From positions 59,559 through 123,558 of the forward strand of contig CADCGD010000011.1 of NCBI GenBank assembly GCA_902800925.1: a DNA stretch of 64,000 nucleotides, in the 5' to 3' direction. Source of the stretch: an uncultured Bacteroidales bacterium. Its GTDB lineage: Bacteria; Bacteroidota; Bacteroidia; Bacteroidales; Bacteroidaceae. Positions within the stretch are counted from its first letter, which is position 1. Every line of letters starts with the position of its first letter. The notes beneath the pieces are model-generated. The model saw only the letters and a program-made list of their open reading frames with translations, did no database searches and had not been told where the DNA came from. The translations under genes were made by a program, and so were the position numbers. Shown here piece by piece: positions 1 through 8,490 of this stretch.

Positions 1-2
1 TC

Positions 3-149
3 CATCGTTCATATATCGTCAATCTCAAGATGATTCAGGAAGTCAACAAGAACCGAATCATCATGGACAAAGACACCTACTTGCCCATTGGTGATATGTA
101 TAAAGACACCTTCCAACAGTATCTTGACACGAAATTTCTTGGCAAATAA
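3..149 (+). CDS. LytTR-family response regulator, C-terminal fragment
   Basis: The window opens inside this gene. Forward frame 3 gives 48 residues, starting HRSYIVN and ending in TAA at 147-149. HRSYIVN is the hallmark of the LytTR DNA-binding domain. The fragment aligns with the end of the complete LytTR regulator at 31275-31985: LPIGDMYKDTFQQYLDT here against LPISDSYKEDVQQYFDS there. It is therefore the DNA-contacting end of a LytTR transcription factor, probably with a receiver domain upstream outside the window. The family call is firm. Whether a LytS-type kinase partner precedes it cannot be seen. Confidence 0.85.
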   Translation, partial: HRSYIVNLKMIQEVNKNRIIMDKDTYLPIGDMYKDTFQQYLDTKFLGK

Positions 150-150
150 T

Positions 151-181
151 TTTGCTTTTCGGGCATTTTGCTGTACCTTTG
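151..181 (+). promoter_or_regulatory. Bacteroidetes-type promoter for the barrel gene at 215
   Basis: TTTG at 151-154, a 19-base spacer and TACCTTTG at 174-181 match the primary sigma-factor consensus of Bacteroidetes. It starts 2 bases after the preceding stop codon and lies 33 bases before the ATG at 215. This argues that the open frame beginning at 152 is not the real start. Confidence 0.75.
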
Positions 182-214
182 TGCCCAGAAAATAACAATT
201 ATCAAACAAGAAAC

Positions 215-880
215 ATGAAAAAACTTTTTATTCTGATACTGGCAGGAATGATGGCAGCTCCTTCATTTGCCCAGTTTGGTACCAGTCGTAGCCGTAGCCG
301 TTACAACCACAATGATACAGAGAGCTATTATGGCCTGCGCCTGGGATTGAACATTGCATCACTCAGCAGTGACAAGGCCGACTTTGATATGGACAGCCGT
401 GCTGGTTTGGCCTTTGGAGCTGTTTACGGCTTCCAATTGGCTAACTCTACACCTGTCTGGTTGGAGGCTGGCTTGTTTTATTCAGAGAAGGGCGGTAGCA
501 TGGAGAGTGTACCTTTCGAAATGGCTGACAAAAAGATCGGATTCCAGAAAGTAAAATGCCGTCTGAGCTATCTGCAGGTTCCTCTGGTAGTGAAGTACTC
601 GTTTGATTTAGTTGACGACTTTTATATTCAGCCTTTCCTTGGTGGCTATGTAGCACTGGGACTGGGTGGCAAGATGAAGTATTATGGTGAAGAGAAGTCG
701 ACCAGTTCTTTTGACACTTTTGATCGCTTCGACGGAGGTCTGCGTGTCGGCTGTGGTCTGGAATACCAGATGCTCTATGCCGAGGCAGGCTTTGACTTTG
801 GTCTTGCCAACATCGGCGATAGTGATTTCGACGGTGTCCACACTCGTTCATTCTTTATCAACGTTGGTGTGAACTTCTAA
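215..880 (+). CDS. Outer-membrane beta-barrel protein (PorT/OmpA-barrel-like)
   Basis: 221 residues from the ATG at 215. The frame is open from 152, but that start lies inside the promoter, and only the ATG at 215 begins with a signal peptide (MKKLFILILAGMMAAPSFAQ). The mature protein has alternating hydrophobic beta-strands (GLRLGLNIASL, LSYLQVPLVVKYSF, YIQPFLGGYVALGLGG, LRVGCGLEYQ) and ends in phenylalanine (FFINVGVNF), as barrels inserted by the BAM complex do. This fits the small outer-membrane beta-barrel families that are abundant in Bacteroidetes (PF13568/PF13505 type). The ligand or role is unknown. It is a single-gene unit with its own promoter and a strong downstream terminator. Confidence 0.8.
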   Translation: MKKLFILILAGMMAAPSFAQFGTSRSRSRYNHNDTESYYGLRLGLNIASLSSDKADFDMDSRAGLAFGAVYGFQLANSTPVWLEAGLFYSEKGGSMESVPFEMADKKIGFQKVKCRLSYLQVPLVVKYSFDLVDDFYIQPFLGGYVALGLGGKMKYYGEEKSTSSFDTFDRFDGGLRVGCGLEYQMLYAEAGFDFGLANIGDSDFDGVHTRSFFINVGVNF

Positions 881-934
881 TCAAATCATTTCTTTGAAAT
901 ATTGGCAGTGCTACAATCACCTGCCAACAACAAC

Positions 935-976
935 AAAACCGGCTGAGAGCATTGCTGCTGTCAGCCGGTTTTGTTT
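935..976. terminator. Bidirectional intrinsic terminator
   Basis: A 12-bp perfect stem (AAAACCGGCTGA at 935-946, TCAGCCGGTTTT at 961-972) is followed by a T-rich stretch. It lies between two convergent genes, the barrel gene ending at 880 and the peptidase ending at 995, and can serve both. Confidence 0.85.
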
Positions 977-994
977 CATAGTATTTGTATTTAA

Positions 995-3151
995 TTACTT
1001 AACAATTTTCTTGCCATTGATGATATACAAACCACGCGGCAGTTGGTTAGGATCAGCACCTACATAACGGCCATCAAGGGTATAGATGCGAGTGGTCGTC
1101 ACCTTGTTGGAGTTGACAGTCTGAATAGCTGTAGCAGCCTTCTGCACATACAACACAGCAGGCTTCTGATTCGATGTATAGTTCAGGAAACGAGCATTAC
1201 CACTATTATAGTTAAACTGAACAGTACCATAAGAATCTGTCTTCACGACATAACCATTATCAGTCTGTGCAATCTTCCAAATCTTAGATTCTGTCGCAGT
1301 AGTCTTCATCGTCTTAGCAGCCTCGGTAGTCAGATATTTGCCGTCAATCAACAGAGAATAGCCGCTAGCACTACCACCCAAAGTCATTGGAGCTACTTCG
1401 TCGCTATAAATAGTATTATCGTCAAAATCGACTTCGACAGCTGTCAAATACTTGGTCTCGAAAGGACCATTTGCGCAAGAATAATCTTCATTAAACAGTA
1501 CATAGTTAGAACCTACTACAATCTGGTCATCAGAAGTAACTTTCTCATATGCGCCGTCACCACCTTGTGAGCCACCACCAGCAAAGTTAGCAACATAGTT
1601 GAACGATATGGTCTTGTCGCTATTCTGAGTAATCTCCTCTATAGAGCCATTCATCCACTTGGTGCCATTGCTGGTCTTGGTAAAGAATTGGGCAGCATTC
1701 TTGGCAATCTTATCAGAAGACTTTACCTTGAAATTCTTGTTGAAAGCATTAACCTTGCCATAAGGGAATGGTTCTGCTTCATCATAATAATAGTTGCCTT
1801 CCCAAATCTCATATGGGTATTCGCCATTAGCAGACACCGCAATGAAGCGCTGGTGATTAGGATCGTCGTTAGGAGCATTATTTTCCCATACTTTTGCATC
1901 ATAGTCGCAGTGCAGAATGAGTAGACCTGCAGCGGGCAGCGAGGCATCCCAGCCTTCAAGCTGGCGATTCTCCAGCAGATAGTATTCGTTAGCGTTCTTA
2001 TCATTATAAATAATGTAGAACTCACCATCGTTCTGCAGAGACTTCATATTGGTTACATTGACATCCTCAGCGTTCAGTACGATAGGTTCCTCCCAACCAG
2101 CAAACCAACGCTCGTAGCTGGTATAGCCTGCAGGTTGGAAACCGTTACCATTGTAGCTGCCACCATCCATCAAATCCCAAGAGCCCATGCCTGGACCTTG
2201 AACGCCTTCTGACTCCTCACCATAGTCGATGTCGTAGAAGTCGGGATAGCCTAAGCAGTGGCTATACTCATGACACATGGTACCAATACCGTTTATATCT
2301 CCAGACTGTCCATTCAACTCCGGACCACAGGCATATTTGTTGACTTTCAGGTTAGTACCCACAGTCACAGGGCCATCACCGTCACCATCAAATTTAGCAG
2401 AATATAGGTCGTAGGCATGAGGCCAGATAGTATCATCTGCACCACCATCGGCAGCGCCTTTACCAGCATAAACCACGTATACCTGATCTACTTCACCATC
2501 ACCATCCCAGTCATAAGGAGTCCAGTCGGATACTTGCTTCTTAGCCTTATTGACTGCTTCACAGACCATCTGGCCTGCATACATATCATTGCCATTCTCA
2601 TCATTCTGACCATAATAGCTGGCATTCTGGCTTACTTGGACAGGACCCACAACGTCAAAATCCAGTTCAAACTTTCCACGACTCTGAGCCTTGAAGTAGT
2701 CGGCCATAGAACCCTTGAAGTCACCCTCAGAGAATCCCTCCTCATTGGCAATACGGTTGAAGAGTGCATTGTCGTGGTTGGCATCAAACTTCGTATCCTT
2801 GAAGTTCACTAAAATCATAATGGCCTTCTTCTTCCCTAAAAAAGATGAAGGATGACCAAACGTACGTCTTTGAACGCGCTGGGCATTGACCTTTGCTCGA
2901 CGTGCTTTACCTTTCTGAATAACCTGCTGAGCATTAACAGCTACATAGGCATCACCCTGAAGAGTGTATGCCTGACCATTCTCAGCCTTCCAAAAATGTC
3001 CATGTTCGTCACCAACAAGAGTAGCGCGAACCTCGGTTCCATTCTGCAACTTCAGCGTTTTCCAGACACCTCGCTTAGCAGGAACAGCCATCATCGTCAT
3101 GGTTATCACCATGAGTGATAGAGTTAACAAAACTTTCTTCATATACTTCAT
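995..3151 (-). CDS. Secreted M6-family metalloprotease with type IX-like tail
   Basis: 718 residues from the ATG at 3151 (ATG at 3142 is an alternative). The frame is open back to 3223, but the promoter at 3193-3224 overlaps that stretch. A signal peptide (KKVLLTLSLMVITMTMMAVPA) leads into an M6 (immune inhibitor A-like) catalytic domain with the zinc motif HEYSHCLGYPDFYD near residues 294-307 and a downstream GMGSWDLMDGG segment typical of the family. Asp/Gly-rich stretches such as DWDGDGEVD may bind calcium. The C-terminus (IYTLDGRYVG...LPRGLYIINGKKIVK) resembles a type IX secretion type-A sorting domain. Expected role: cell-surface or secreted endopeptidase. The substrate is unknown. Confidence 0.88.
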   Translation of the reverse strand: MKYMKKVLLTLSLMVITMTMMAVPAKRGVWKTLKLQNGTEVRATLVGDEHGHFWKAENGQAYTLQGDAYVAVNAQQVIQKGKARRAKVNAQRVQRRTFGHPSSFLGKKKAIMILVNFKDTKFDANHDNALFNRIANEEGFSEGDFKGSMADYFKAQSRGKFELDFDVVGPVQVSQNASYYGQNDENGNDMYAGQMVCEAVNKAKKQVSDWTPYDWDGDGEVDQVYVVYAGKGAADGGADDTIWPHAYDLYSAKFDGDGDGPVTVGTNLKVNKYACGPELNGQSGDINGIGTMCHEYSHCLGYPDFYDIDYGEESEGVQGPGMGSWDLMDGGSYNGNGFQPAGYTSYERWFAGWEEPIVLNAEDVNVTNMKSLQNDGEFYIIYNDKNANEYYLLENRQLEGWDASLPAAGLLILHCDYDAKVWENNAPNDDPNHQRFIAVSANGEYPYEIWEGNYYYDEAEPFPYGKVNAFNKNFKVKSSDKIAKNAAQFFTKTSNGTKWMNGSIEEITQNSDKTISFNYVANFAGGGSQGGDGAYEKVTSDDQIVVGSNYVLFNEDYSCANGPFETKYLTAVEVDFDDNTIYSDEVAPMTLGGSASGYSLLIDGKYLTTEAAKTMKTTATESKIWKIAQTDNGYVVKTDSYGTVQFNYNSGNARFLNYTSNQKPAVLYVQKAATAIQTVNSNKVTTTRIYTLDGRYVGADPNQLPRGLYIINGKKIVK

Positions 3152-3192
3152 ATTAATTATAACTTGATATACATCAAAACGCGCGAAGAGTA

Positions 3193-3224
3193 CAAAGGTA
3201 GAGAATCTCTTAATATCTAGCAAA
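3193..3224 (-). promoter_or_regulatory. Promoter of the M6 peptidase gene
   Basis: On the minus strand TTTG (3221-3224) is followed after 20 bases by TACCTTTG (3193-3200). This places the transcript start near 3187 and excludes the upstream in-frame start at 3223. Confidence 0.75.
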
Positions 3225-3432
3225 TTTGCAGCTCTTAATTATAAATAATTAACGATTTGTCTTTGAATCAGGTAATCAGTCTTTTATTAATCATTATTTT
3301 TTTTGCTCTCAAAGAAGTTAAAAAATGGGGTAAGCCTACATTTTGCTAATTAAAACATTGAATATCAGTTTGTTAATATATGTAGGCTTACTTTTTAAGC
3401 CTACATACAGCCTACATAAACTGGATGTTATT

Positions 3433-3506
3433 TATCAGCTGTAGCCGTCTCTGTATCAGCTGTAGCCGTCTCTGCATCAGCTGCTCCTGTGTCTGTATCA
3501 GCTGTA
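3433..3506. repeat. 21-bp tandem repeat, 3.5 copies (core of the inverted-repeat element)
   Basis: The unit TATCAGCTGTAGCCGTCTCT plus G is identical at 3433-3453 and 3454-3474, diverged at 3475-3495, and partial at 3496-3506. A 21-bp unit preserves reading frame; on the minus strand it reads as heptads such as LIQRRLQ. Confidence 0.9.
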
Positions 3507-3514
3507 TAAATAAT

Positions 3515-3574
3515 AAATTCTCTAGATAATTTCGAAAATTCTCTAGAGAATTTGACGAATTTACTAGATAATTC
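3515..3574. repeat. Three 18-bp near-palindromes spaced 21 bp apart
   Basis: AAATTCTCTAGATAATTT (3515-3532), the perfect palindrome AAATTCTCTAGAGAATTT (3536-3553) and GAATTTACTAGATAATTC (3557-3574) start exactly 21 bp apart. They form a second array in the core of the element, with the same period as the first. Confidence 0.85.
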
Positions 3575-3728
3575 CCTCGCAAAGGCTTATGTAGGCTGTA
3601 TGTAGGCTTAAAAAGTAAGCCTACATTACTTAAACATCTGTAAATAAGCATGTTGTATGTTGTAATGTAGGCTAACCCCACTTTTTCACTTCTTTGAGAA
3701 CGAAAAAATATTTCGTCACAATTTCGGA

Positions 3729-5360
3729 CTAAGGTATTAGAACCTTTTTCCCATCCACGATATAGATGCCATGAGTGGGATTGGCTACGCGCTGACCACT
3801 GAGGTTGTAGATGACACGCTTGCCAGAGAGTGAGGTGGTTTGTAAGGTCTCAATATTTGTACCACCAGCAACACTCACCTTGACACCTGAGATACGAGCA
3901 TGCTTGCTGGAACTTCCAAACATGACGGTAACCTGCTGGGCGTTGCCCGTCCACTTACCATCGTCAAAGGTTGTGCTTCCTACCTTCAGTGTTTTATTGG
4001 GAGTACCGTCAACAAAGACAAACTCCAGACCGGTAATGGTTCCTTGTTGAACACTGAACCGCAACTCATTGTTAGGATAGAGGCGAATCTGCGAACTGTT
4101 GGCATAGCGGTTCTGACCATTAGCCAAAGAATACACAATAGTCACGCCGTTTTCTGTGCCCTCCAAATCCAGATTATCTGATGAATTGATTGCACCTGTA
4201 TAACTCGTGCCAAAGAAGTCGGCATTCAGCATAATCTCGCCATCAATGGCAGGCTCTGGATCTTCCCCCTGCTGCTCAGAGGTAACTAGATAGAAAGCTG
4301 CTGCCTGATAGCTGCTCTGATCGTCCTTGATAGCCACCGCCTTGATAGTAGAAGTATTAGTAAGCTTGAAGGGAGCAGTATATACAGGGCTGTTAGCAGA
4401 AGCGTCAGCACCATCGGTGGTGTAATGGATGGTCGCACCCTCTGTAGCACAACTGATGGTGACAGTCACATTGTTATAATAGGTACCAGCATCAGGAGAG
4501 AAGGTCGGCATGGCAACAGTTGGCACATCAATCACCGAGCCGCCCTCATACTGGTCATAAGAGAAAGTATTGCCTTTCTTTGTGCCCCAGATATACTCTT
4601 CCAGTCCGGGATAGTCAACATAGGGATTGCGGTTTTTCTGCACTTCCTGCACAGCATTGTTACGTGCAATCTCACGTGCATCAACAGGGTCCTGACGCGA
4701 CCATTCCAACATCTGGTTCAATTCCCAAGAAACCATACCGTCATCGGTAAAGATACCACCACTCCAGTTTCCACACTGGCTCTTATAGCAGGTACACATA
4801 TAAAAGTAGATGCGTGCCATATCGCCCTTAATCTCGTCGGGGACTTCGAATACAGTGCCTGAGTATCCTGGGGTCTTGGAACTGCCTAATCGGCAATAGT
4901 CCTGATTGGCCTTGTAAGTTACATTAGCCACTTCACCAAACGGGAAACTAGAACGGCGATTGTTAACATAGCCGTCCGTAGGTACCACATGTACGATGTC
5001 CGACTTCATAGGAGAACGTTTGCTAAACCAACTCTGAGGCACAGAGTGCTCGCGGTTATAGCTGTCTCCCTCCTGCTTATAGCCACCAGTATCCTTGCCA
5101 TGACGATAGCTGGTAGTACATGAATACCAGTCACGGACATAACCGTCAGGACGCGTATCTGTCAATTCATAGGCACTAATCAGACCATCATAGCTTACCA
5201 CCTTTGGATTGGCGATAATGGCAGACATCGCTGTCCTAAGGTTCTCACCGCTCTTGCCATTAGCACTCTGGTAATAGGTTCCGGTATTGTTGGGGCCCTG
5301 TGCCCAAGCCCCACATACGCACGTAACAAAAAACGATAACAGTAGTAGTCTTGTTTTCAT
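3729..5360 (-). CDS. Secreted EndA/NucM-type endonuclease I with beta-sandwich and type IX-like tail
   Basis: 543 residues from the ATG at 5360, where the signal peptide MKTRLLLLSFFVTCVCGAWAQ begins; the open frame to 5411 overlaps the -7 box. The N-terminal half is an endonuclease I (PF04231-type) domain with the motif NREHSVPQSWF near residue 103, where histidine is the expected metal-linked catalytic residue. A middle segment (PTFSPDAGTYYNNVTVTISC...IHYTTDGADASANSPVYTAP) matches the chitobiase/beta-hexosaminidase C-terminal-like fold (CHB_HEX_C). The C-terminus VIYNLSGQRV...GIYIVDGKKVLIP resembles a type IX sorting tail. Likely role: extracellular degradation of DNA or RNA for nutrients or biofilm turnover. 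Confidence 0.88.
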   Translation of the reverse strand: MKTRLLLLSFFVTCVCGAWAQGPNNTGTYYQSANGKSGENLRTAMSAIIANPKVVSYDGLISAYELTDTRPDGYVRDWYSCTTSYRHGKDTGGYKQEGDSYNREHSVPQSWFSKRSPMKSDIVHVVPTDGYVNNRRSSFPFGEVANVTYKANQDYCRLGSSKTPGYSGTVFEVPDEIKGDMARIYFYMCTCYKSQCGNWSGGIFTDDGMVSWELNQMLEWSRQDPVDAREIARNNAVQEVQKNRNPYVDYPGLEEYIWGTKKGNTFSYDQYEGGSVIDVPTVAMPTFSPDAGTYYNNVTVTISCATEGATIHYTTDGADASANSPVYTAPFKLTNTSTIKAVAIKDDQSSYQAAAFYLVTSEQQGEDPEPAIDGEIMLNADFFGTSYTGAINSSDNLDLEGTENGVTIVYSLANGQNRYANSSQIRLYPNNELRFSVQQGTITGLEFVFVDGTPNKTLKVGSTTFDDGKWTGNAQQVTVMFGSSSKHARISGVKVSVAGGTNIETLQTTSLSGKRVIYNLSGQRVANPTHGIYIVDGKKVLIP

Positions 5361-5400
5361 AGAAAATATAAGATTGTTAGTTAGTATCTTTTCAACAGGG

Positions 5401-5408
5401 CAAAGATA
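5401..5408 (-). promoter_or_regulatory. -7 box (TATCTTTG) of the nuclease gene
   Basis: TATCTTTG on the minus strand, 40 bases before the ATG at 5360. The -33 element is weak. Confidence 0.55.
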
Positions 5409-5453
5409 CATACTTTTTTCTAAAAAAGCAAGAAAACTACTGTCTTTTTTTGT

Positions 5454-7379
5454 TTAGTACTCCAATACGAGTGTCTGACGGGGTTTCAGCGGCAGATTTT
5501 CACGCAGACTGTACTTCTGTCCGGTAATGACATCCTCGCCAACGGTCTGGTCGGAATCAAAGAGTTCTGCATAGCGTTTCATCTCCATCGTAGCATTACG
5601 ACGCGTACCGTTAATAATAGTGATAACACCATGACGATGCCAACGACGGGCCACGACATAGACGCCATTATAAGGTATGAACTGTGTCTGATAGCCGCGG
5701 ATGATGGTCTCGTTGCCCTGACGCCAATGCAACAGTTTAGAGAGCCAGTCAAACATCTCGTTCTCTATCTTCGTACGTCCCTCACGGGTGAAGGCGTTAT
5801 GTGCATCGCCTGGGAAACCACCAGGGAAGTCCTTGCGCACATGACCATCGGTCACGGCTTTCGTTCCGTTCATCATAATCTCCGTACCGTAGTACAACTG
5901 CGGAATACGGCGCACTGTCAACAGCAATGCCAAGCCCTGCTTCAGAGCCGTGATGTCCTGTCCGTTGCCTAGGAAACGGTCGGTATCGTGGTTGTCAAGG
6001 AAGGCCATGACACTCGACGGATTGGGATACAGATAGTCGTAGCAGAACGAGTTGTACAAGCGGTTGAAACCACGCCACCAACCATCGGTAATCTCGTGCT
6101 TGGCAGAGTCGAGCTTCTCCTGGAACGAGAAGTCCATGACAGTCTTCAGGTAACTATTCTCTTCAGAGAGCTTACTATCCTTCTGCCAAGCAGCAGTATA
6201 GGCAGGCTCTGTCACCCACGTCTCACCCACGGTATTGAAGTTAGGATATTCCTCGTCCAACTCCTTCATCCACTGTGCCATTGGCTTGCGGAAAGCATAC
6301 GGATAGGTATCCATGCGGATGCCGTCGATGCCTGCCGTCTCTATCCACCACTTACTATTCTGTATAAGGTAGCGCATCAGATGCGGATTGTTCTGGTTGA
6401 GGTCAGGCATGGTGCTGACAAACCATCCCTCTGTCGTTTCTTTCATATCCACCTCCGAGGCATAGGGGTCCAGCACGGGCGTCAGCTTATAGCTAGTCTG
6501 CAGGAAGTCAGTACCACGCGAATCACTGGTACCCCCCGACTGCTCCAGCCATCCGGGCAGGTTCAGCCAGTCCTTTGAGGGCAGGTCGGCCACCCAGGGG
6601 TGCTCGAAGCCACAATGGTTGAAAATCATGTCCATCACCACCTTCATACCCTTCTTATGACAAGCATCAATCAACTGACGATACTGCTCGTTGGTGCCAA
6701 AACGGGGATCTACCCGATAATAGTCTGTACAGGCATAGCCATGGTAGGTGGACCATTGGCCATTATCTGGTGAGTCGTTTTCCAGGATAGGCGTAAACCA
6801 CAGGGCCGTCACGCCCAGATCAGTAAAGTAGTCCAAGTGCTGCTGCAGTCCTTCCAAGTCACCACCATGACGCAGCGAAGGTGCATTACGGTCTTCCTTG
6901 TAAGTGCGCAAACCTTTTATTTGTGCTTGGTGGTTGGCACCCTGCGCAAAGCGATCGGGCATCAGCAGGTAGAGCACGTCGCTGATGTCAAAGCCTTGGC
7001 GCTTATCACCCGACATTTCACGCTGTTTCAGCTGGTACTGTACGTCTATCTTCTTACCTCTCACCACTAGCTTCTCACCTCTAAATGTCAGTTTCATGGT
7101 ACCGGGCTTGGCATCCTTTATATTAAGGTATACCAACAGATAGTTGGGCGAGTCGAGGCGTACCAGACTGTCAACGGTAACTCCAGGATAGTCGGTAGTC
7201 ACCTGCTCCGCATTGCAAATGCCCTTGCCATACACCATCAGTTGCACTGTTGGGTTCTTCATGCCCACATACCAGTCGGTGGGGTCGATACGATCAATCG
7301 TTGTCGTACTCTTCTTCGCTGCAACCATAGTCAAGATATTAAAAATAAAAATGACTGTGAATAAGAATAATCTTTGCAT
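5454..7379 (-). CDS. Exported GH13 alpha-amylase / neopullulanase (SusA-like)
   Basis: 641 residues. A signal peptide (MQRLFLFTVIFIFNILTMVAA) is followed by a cyclomaltodextrinase-type N-terminal beta-domain (about 25-120), the catalytic barrel, and a short C-terminal beta-domain. The four GH13 regions are clear: DMIFNH (250-255), GIRMD with nucleophile D357, VGETW with acid/base E386, and FLDNHD with D465. Length and architecture match SusA-type neopullulanases of Bacteroidales, which split starch or pullulan oligosaccharides in the periplasm. No susC/susD pair lies beside it, so it is either a lone enzyme or part of a dispersed starch system. Confidence 0.92.
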   Translation of the reverse strand: MQRLFLFTVIFIFNILTMVAAKKSTTTIDRIDPTDWYVGMKNPTVQLMVYGKGICNAEQVTTDYPGVTVDSLVRLDSPNYLLVYLNIKDAKPGTMKLTFRGEKLVVRGKKIDVQYQLKQREMSGDKRQGFDISDVLYLLMPDRFAQGANHQAQIKGLRTYKEDRNAPSLRHGGDLEGLQQHLDYFTDLGVTALWFTPILENDSPDNGQWSTYHGYACTDYYRVDPRFGTNEQYRQLIDACHKKGMKVVMDMIFNHCGFEHPWVADLPSKDWLNLPGWLEQSGGTSDSRGTDFLQTSYKLTPVLDPYASEVDMKETTEGWFVSTMPDLNQNNPHLMRYLIQNSKWWIETAGIDGIRMDTYPYAFRKPMAQWMKELDEEYPNFNTVGETWVTEPAYTAAWQKDSKLSEENSYLKTVMDFSFQEKLDSAKHEITDGWWRGFNRLYNSFCYDYLYPNPSSVMAFLDNHDTDRFLGNGQDITALKQGLALLLTVRRIPQLYYGTEIMMNGTKAVTDGHVRKDFPGGFPGDAHNAFTREGRTKIENEMFDWLSKLLHWRQGNETIIRGYQTQFIPYNGVYVVARRWHRHGVITIINGTRRNATMEMKRYAELFDSDQTVGEDVITGQKYSLRENLPLKPRQTLVLEY

Positions 7380-7408
7380 AACTTGTCTTTAGTTAGTATT
7401 TCCAAGTG

Positions 7409-7416
7409 CAAATATA
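7409..7416 (-). promoter_or_regulatory. -7 box (TATATTTG) of the GH13 gene
   Basis: TATATTTG on the minus strand, 29 bases before the ATG at 7379. No clear -33 element was found. Confidence 0.45.
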
Positions 7417-7524
7417 GTAAATATTTCCTTACCTTGTTGCACCTTTGCACAGATTTCTGACAAAACTATGCAAAAACGATTGCGCAACATCTATTAATCT
7501 AGTCGACGTTGTGGGGGAGGATAT

Positions 7525-8469
7525 TTAGTAGGCTTCGCGATATTTGTTTTCATCCTTATCGTCGAGCATGGAGAGGTAGGACTGGTAACGGCTCTGGGCG
7601 ATGTAGTGGTCTTCGACGGCTTTGAGTACCGCACAGCCGGGTTCATGGGTGTGCGTGCAGTCAGAGAAACGGCACTGCTTGGAGAACTCGAAGATTTCCT
7701 TGAAATAGCTTGTCAGTTCTTCGCGCTCCATGTCGAAGGTACCGAAACCCTTGATTCCTGGGGTGTCGATAAGGAATGAGGAATGAGGAGTGTTGAATGT
7801 TGAATGAGACTCAAGCGGAATCATTTCAGAGAAGGTGGTGGTGTGCATGCCTGTCTGGTGAGCGTCGCTGATGTCGGCCGTACGCTGGTTGGCGTGGGGA
7901 ACGAGACGATTGATGAGCGTCGACTTGCCCACACCGCTGTTACCGCTGAGCAGCGTTATCTTGCCTTCAAGGAGTGGACGCAATGCCTCTACACCATCGC
8001 CCGTCTCTGCTGAGATGACACGACATTCGTAGCCGATGGTCTCGTAGAGGTCAATCATCATCTGCTGGTAGTGCAACTCGTCGTCGTTGAGCAAGTCCAC
8101 CTTATTAAATATAAGGATGACAGGCACGCGATAAGCTTCGGCAGACGCCAGGAAACGATCGATGAACGTGGTGCTGGTCTCTGGTTTCGAGACGGTAATA
8201 ACGAGCAACGCCTGATCGACATTCGCTGCAAGGATGTGGCTCTGCTTGGAGAGGTTAATGCTCTTACGGATAATGTAGTTGCGACGATCTTCGATTTCTG
8301 TAATCCAGTTGCCCTCACCAACGGTGACCCTGTCGCCTACAGCCACAGGATTCGTAGAGCGAATTCCCTTGATGCGGAAATTGCCCTTTACCTTACAATC
8401 AAGGAGCTGGCCATCGTCCGTCAGGACGGTGTACCAGCTTCCAGTATTCTTAATGACGAGACCTTTCAC
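7525..8469 (-). CDS. rsgA: Ribosome small-subunit GTPase RsgA (YjeQ)
   Basis: 314 residues. RsgA is a circularly permuted GTPase that assists late 30S maturation. An N-terminal OB-fold is followed by G4 NKVD (122-125), then G1 GNSGVGKST (176-184), then G3 DTPG (235-238), and a C-terminal zinc cluster with C266, C271, H273 and C279. The start codon is GTG at 8469, inside a GTGAAAA-type repeat; the sequence that follows ([12 protein letters not shown]) is the usual family start. Residues about 218-232 ([14 protein letters not shown]) just before DTPG are encoded by a 7-bp tandem repeat and look like an insertion. It follows frr by 18 bases and is probably co-transcribed with it. Confidence 0.95.
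   Translation of the reverse strand: MKGLVIKNTGSWYTVLTDDGQLLDCKVKGNFRIKGIRSTNPVAVGDRVTVGEGNWITEIEDRRNYIIRKSINLSKQSHILAANVDQALLVITVSKPETSTTFIDRFLASAEAYRVPVILIFNKVDLLNDDELHYQQMMIDLYETIGYECRVISAETGDGVEALRPLLEGKITLLSGNSGVGKSTLINRLVPHANQRTADISDAHQTGMHTTTFSEMIPLESHSTFNTPHSSFLIDTPGIKGFGTFDMEREELTSYFKEIFEFSKQCRFSDCTHTHEPGCAVLKAVEDHYIAQSRYQSYLSMLDDKDENKYREAY
7774..7808. repeat. 7-bp degenerate tandem repeat inside rsgA (5 units)
   Basis: Units GAATGAG, GAATGAG, GAGTGTT, GAATGTT, GAATGAG. They encode the residues just before the G3 motif of RsgA without breaking the frame. Confidence 0.85.
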
Positions 8470-8490
8470 TTTTCACTAGCGAAGCGCTTA
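8465..8490. repeat. Junction module CGCTAGTGAA plus GTGAAAA repeat, copy 1
   Basis: On the minus strand the frr stop is followed by GCGCTTCGCTAGTG and then AAAAGTGAAA, which contains the GTG start of rsgA. The same core follows the stops of lptE (20397-20416) and the DUF1573 gene (46089-46104). It contains a short AGCG/CGCT stem. Confidence 0.7.

Larger units (their letters stand above)
3293..3714. repeat. MITE-like element with about 120-bp terminal inverted repeats
   Basis: The arms at about 3293-3419 and 3587-3714 are imperfect reverse complements. The outer ends share CTCAAAGAAG followed by an A-rich run and TGGGG. The inner ends share the perfect stretch GTAGGCTTACTTTTTAAGCC plus TACATACAGCCTACATAA. 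The seven-base word GTAGGCT/AGCCTAC occurs eight times in mirror order. The core holds two separate 21-bp tandem arrays. No transposase is encoded; the only sizeable frame (3412-3681, minus) runs through the inverted repeat and the arrays and is probably not a gene. A mobile miniature element or a large transcribed hairpin are both possible. It ends 15 bp from the stop of the nuclease gene. Confidence 0.75.

Noticed and set aside
152-214. Longer N-terminus for the outer-membrane barrel protein
   Set aside because: The extra codons overlap the promoter and would place residues before the signal peptide.
3433-3506. CRISPR array
   Set aside because: The units are contiguous 21-bp direct repeats without spacers, and no cas gene is present.
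3412-3681. 89-residue frame on the minus strand inside the inverted-repeat element, with heptads like LIQRRLQ
   Set aside because: The frame follows the 21-bp arrays and one arm of the inverted repeat, so its open state is a by-product of the period. It has no ribosome site, and its first half reads through the arm. Recorded as part of the repeat element only.
3293-3714. Complete insertion sequence
   Set aside because: The element has long inverted repeats but no transposase, and no clear target duplication could be identified by eye.
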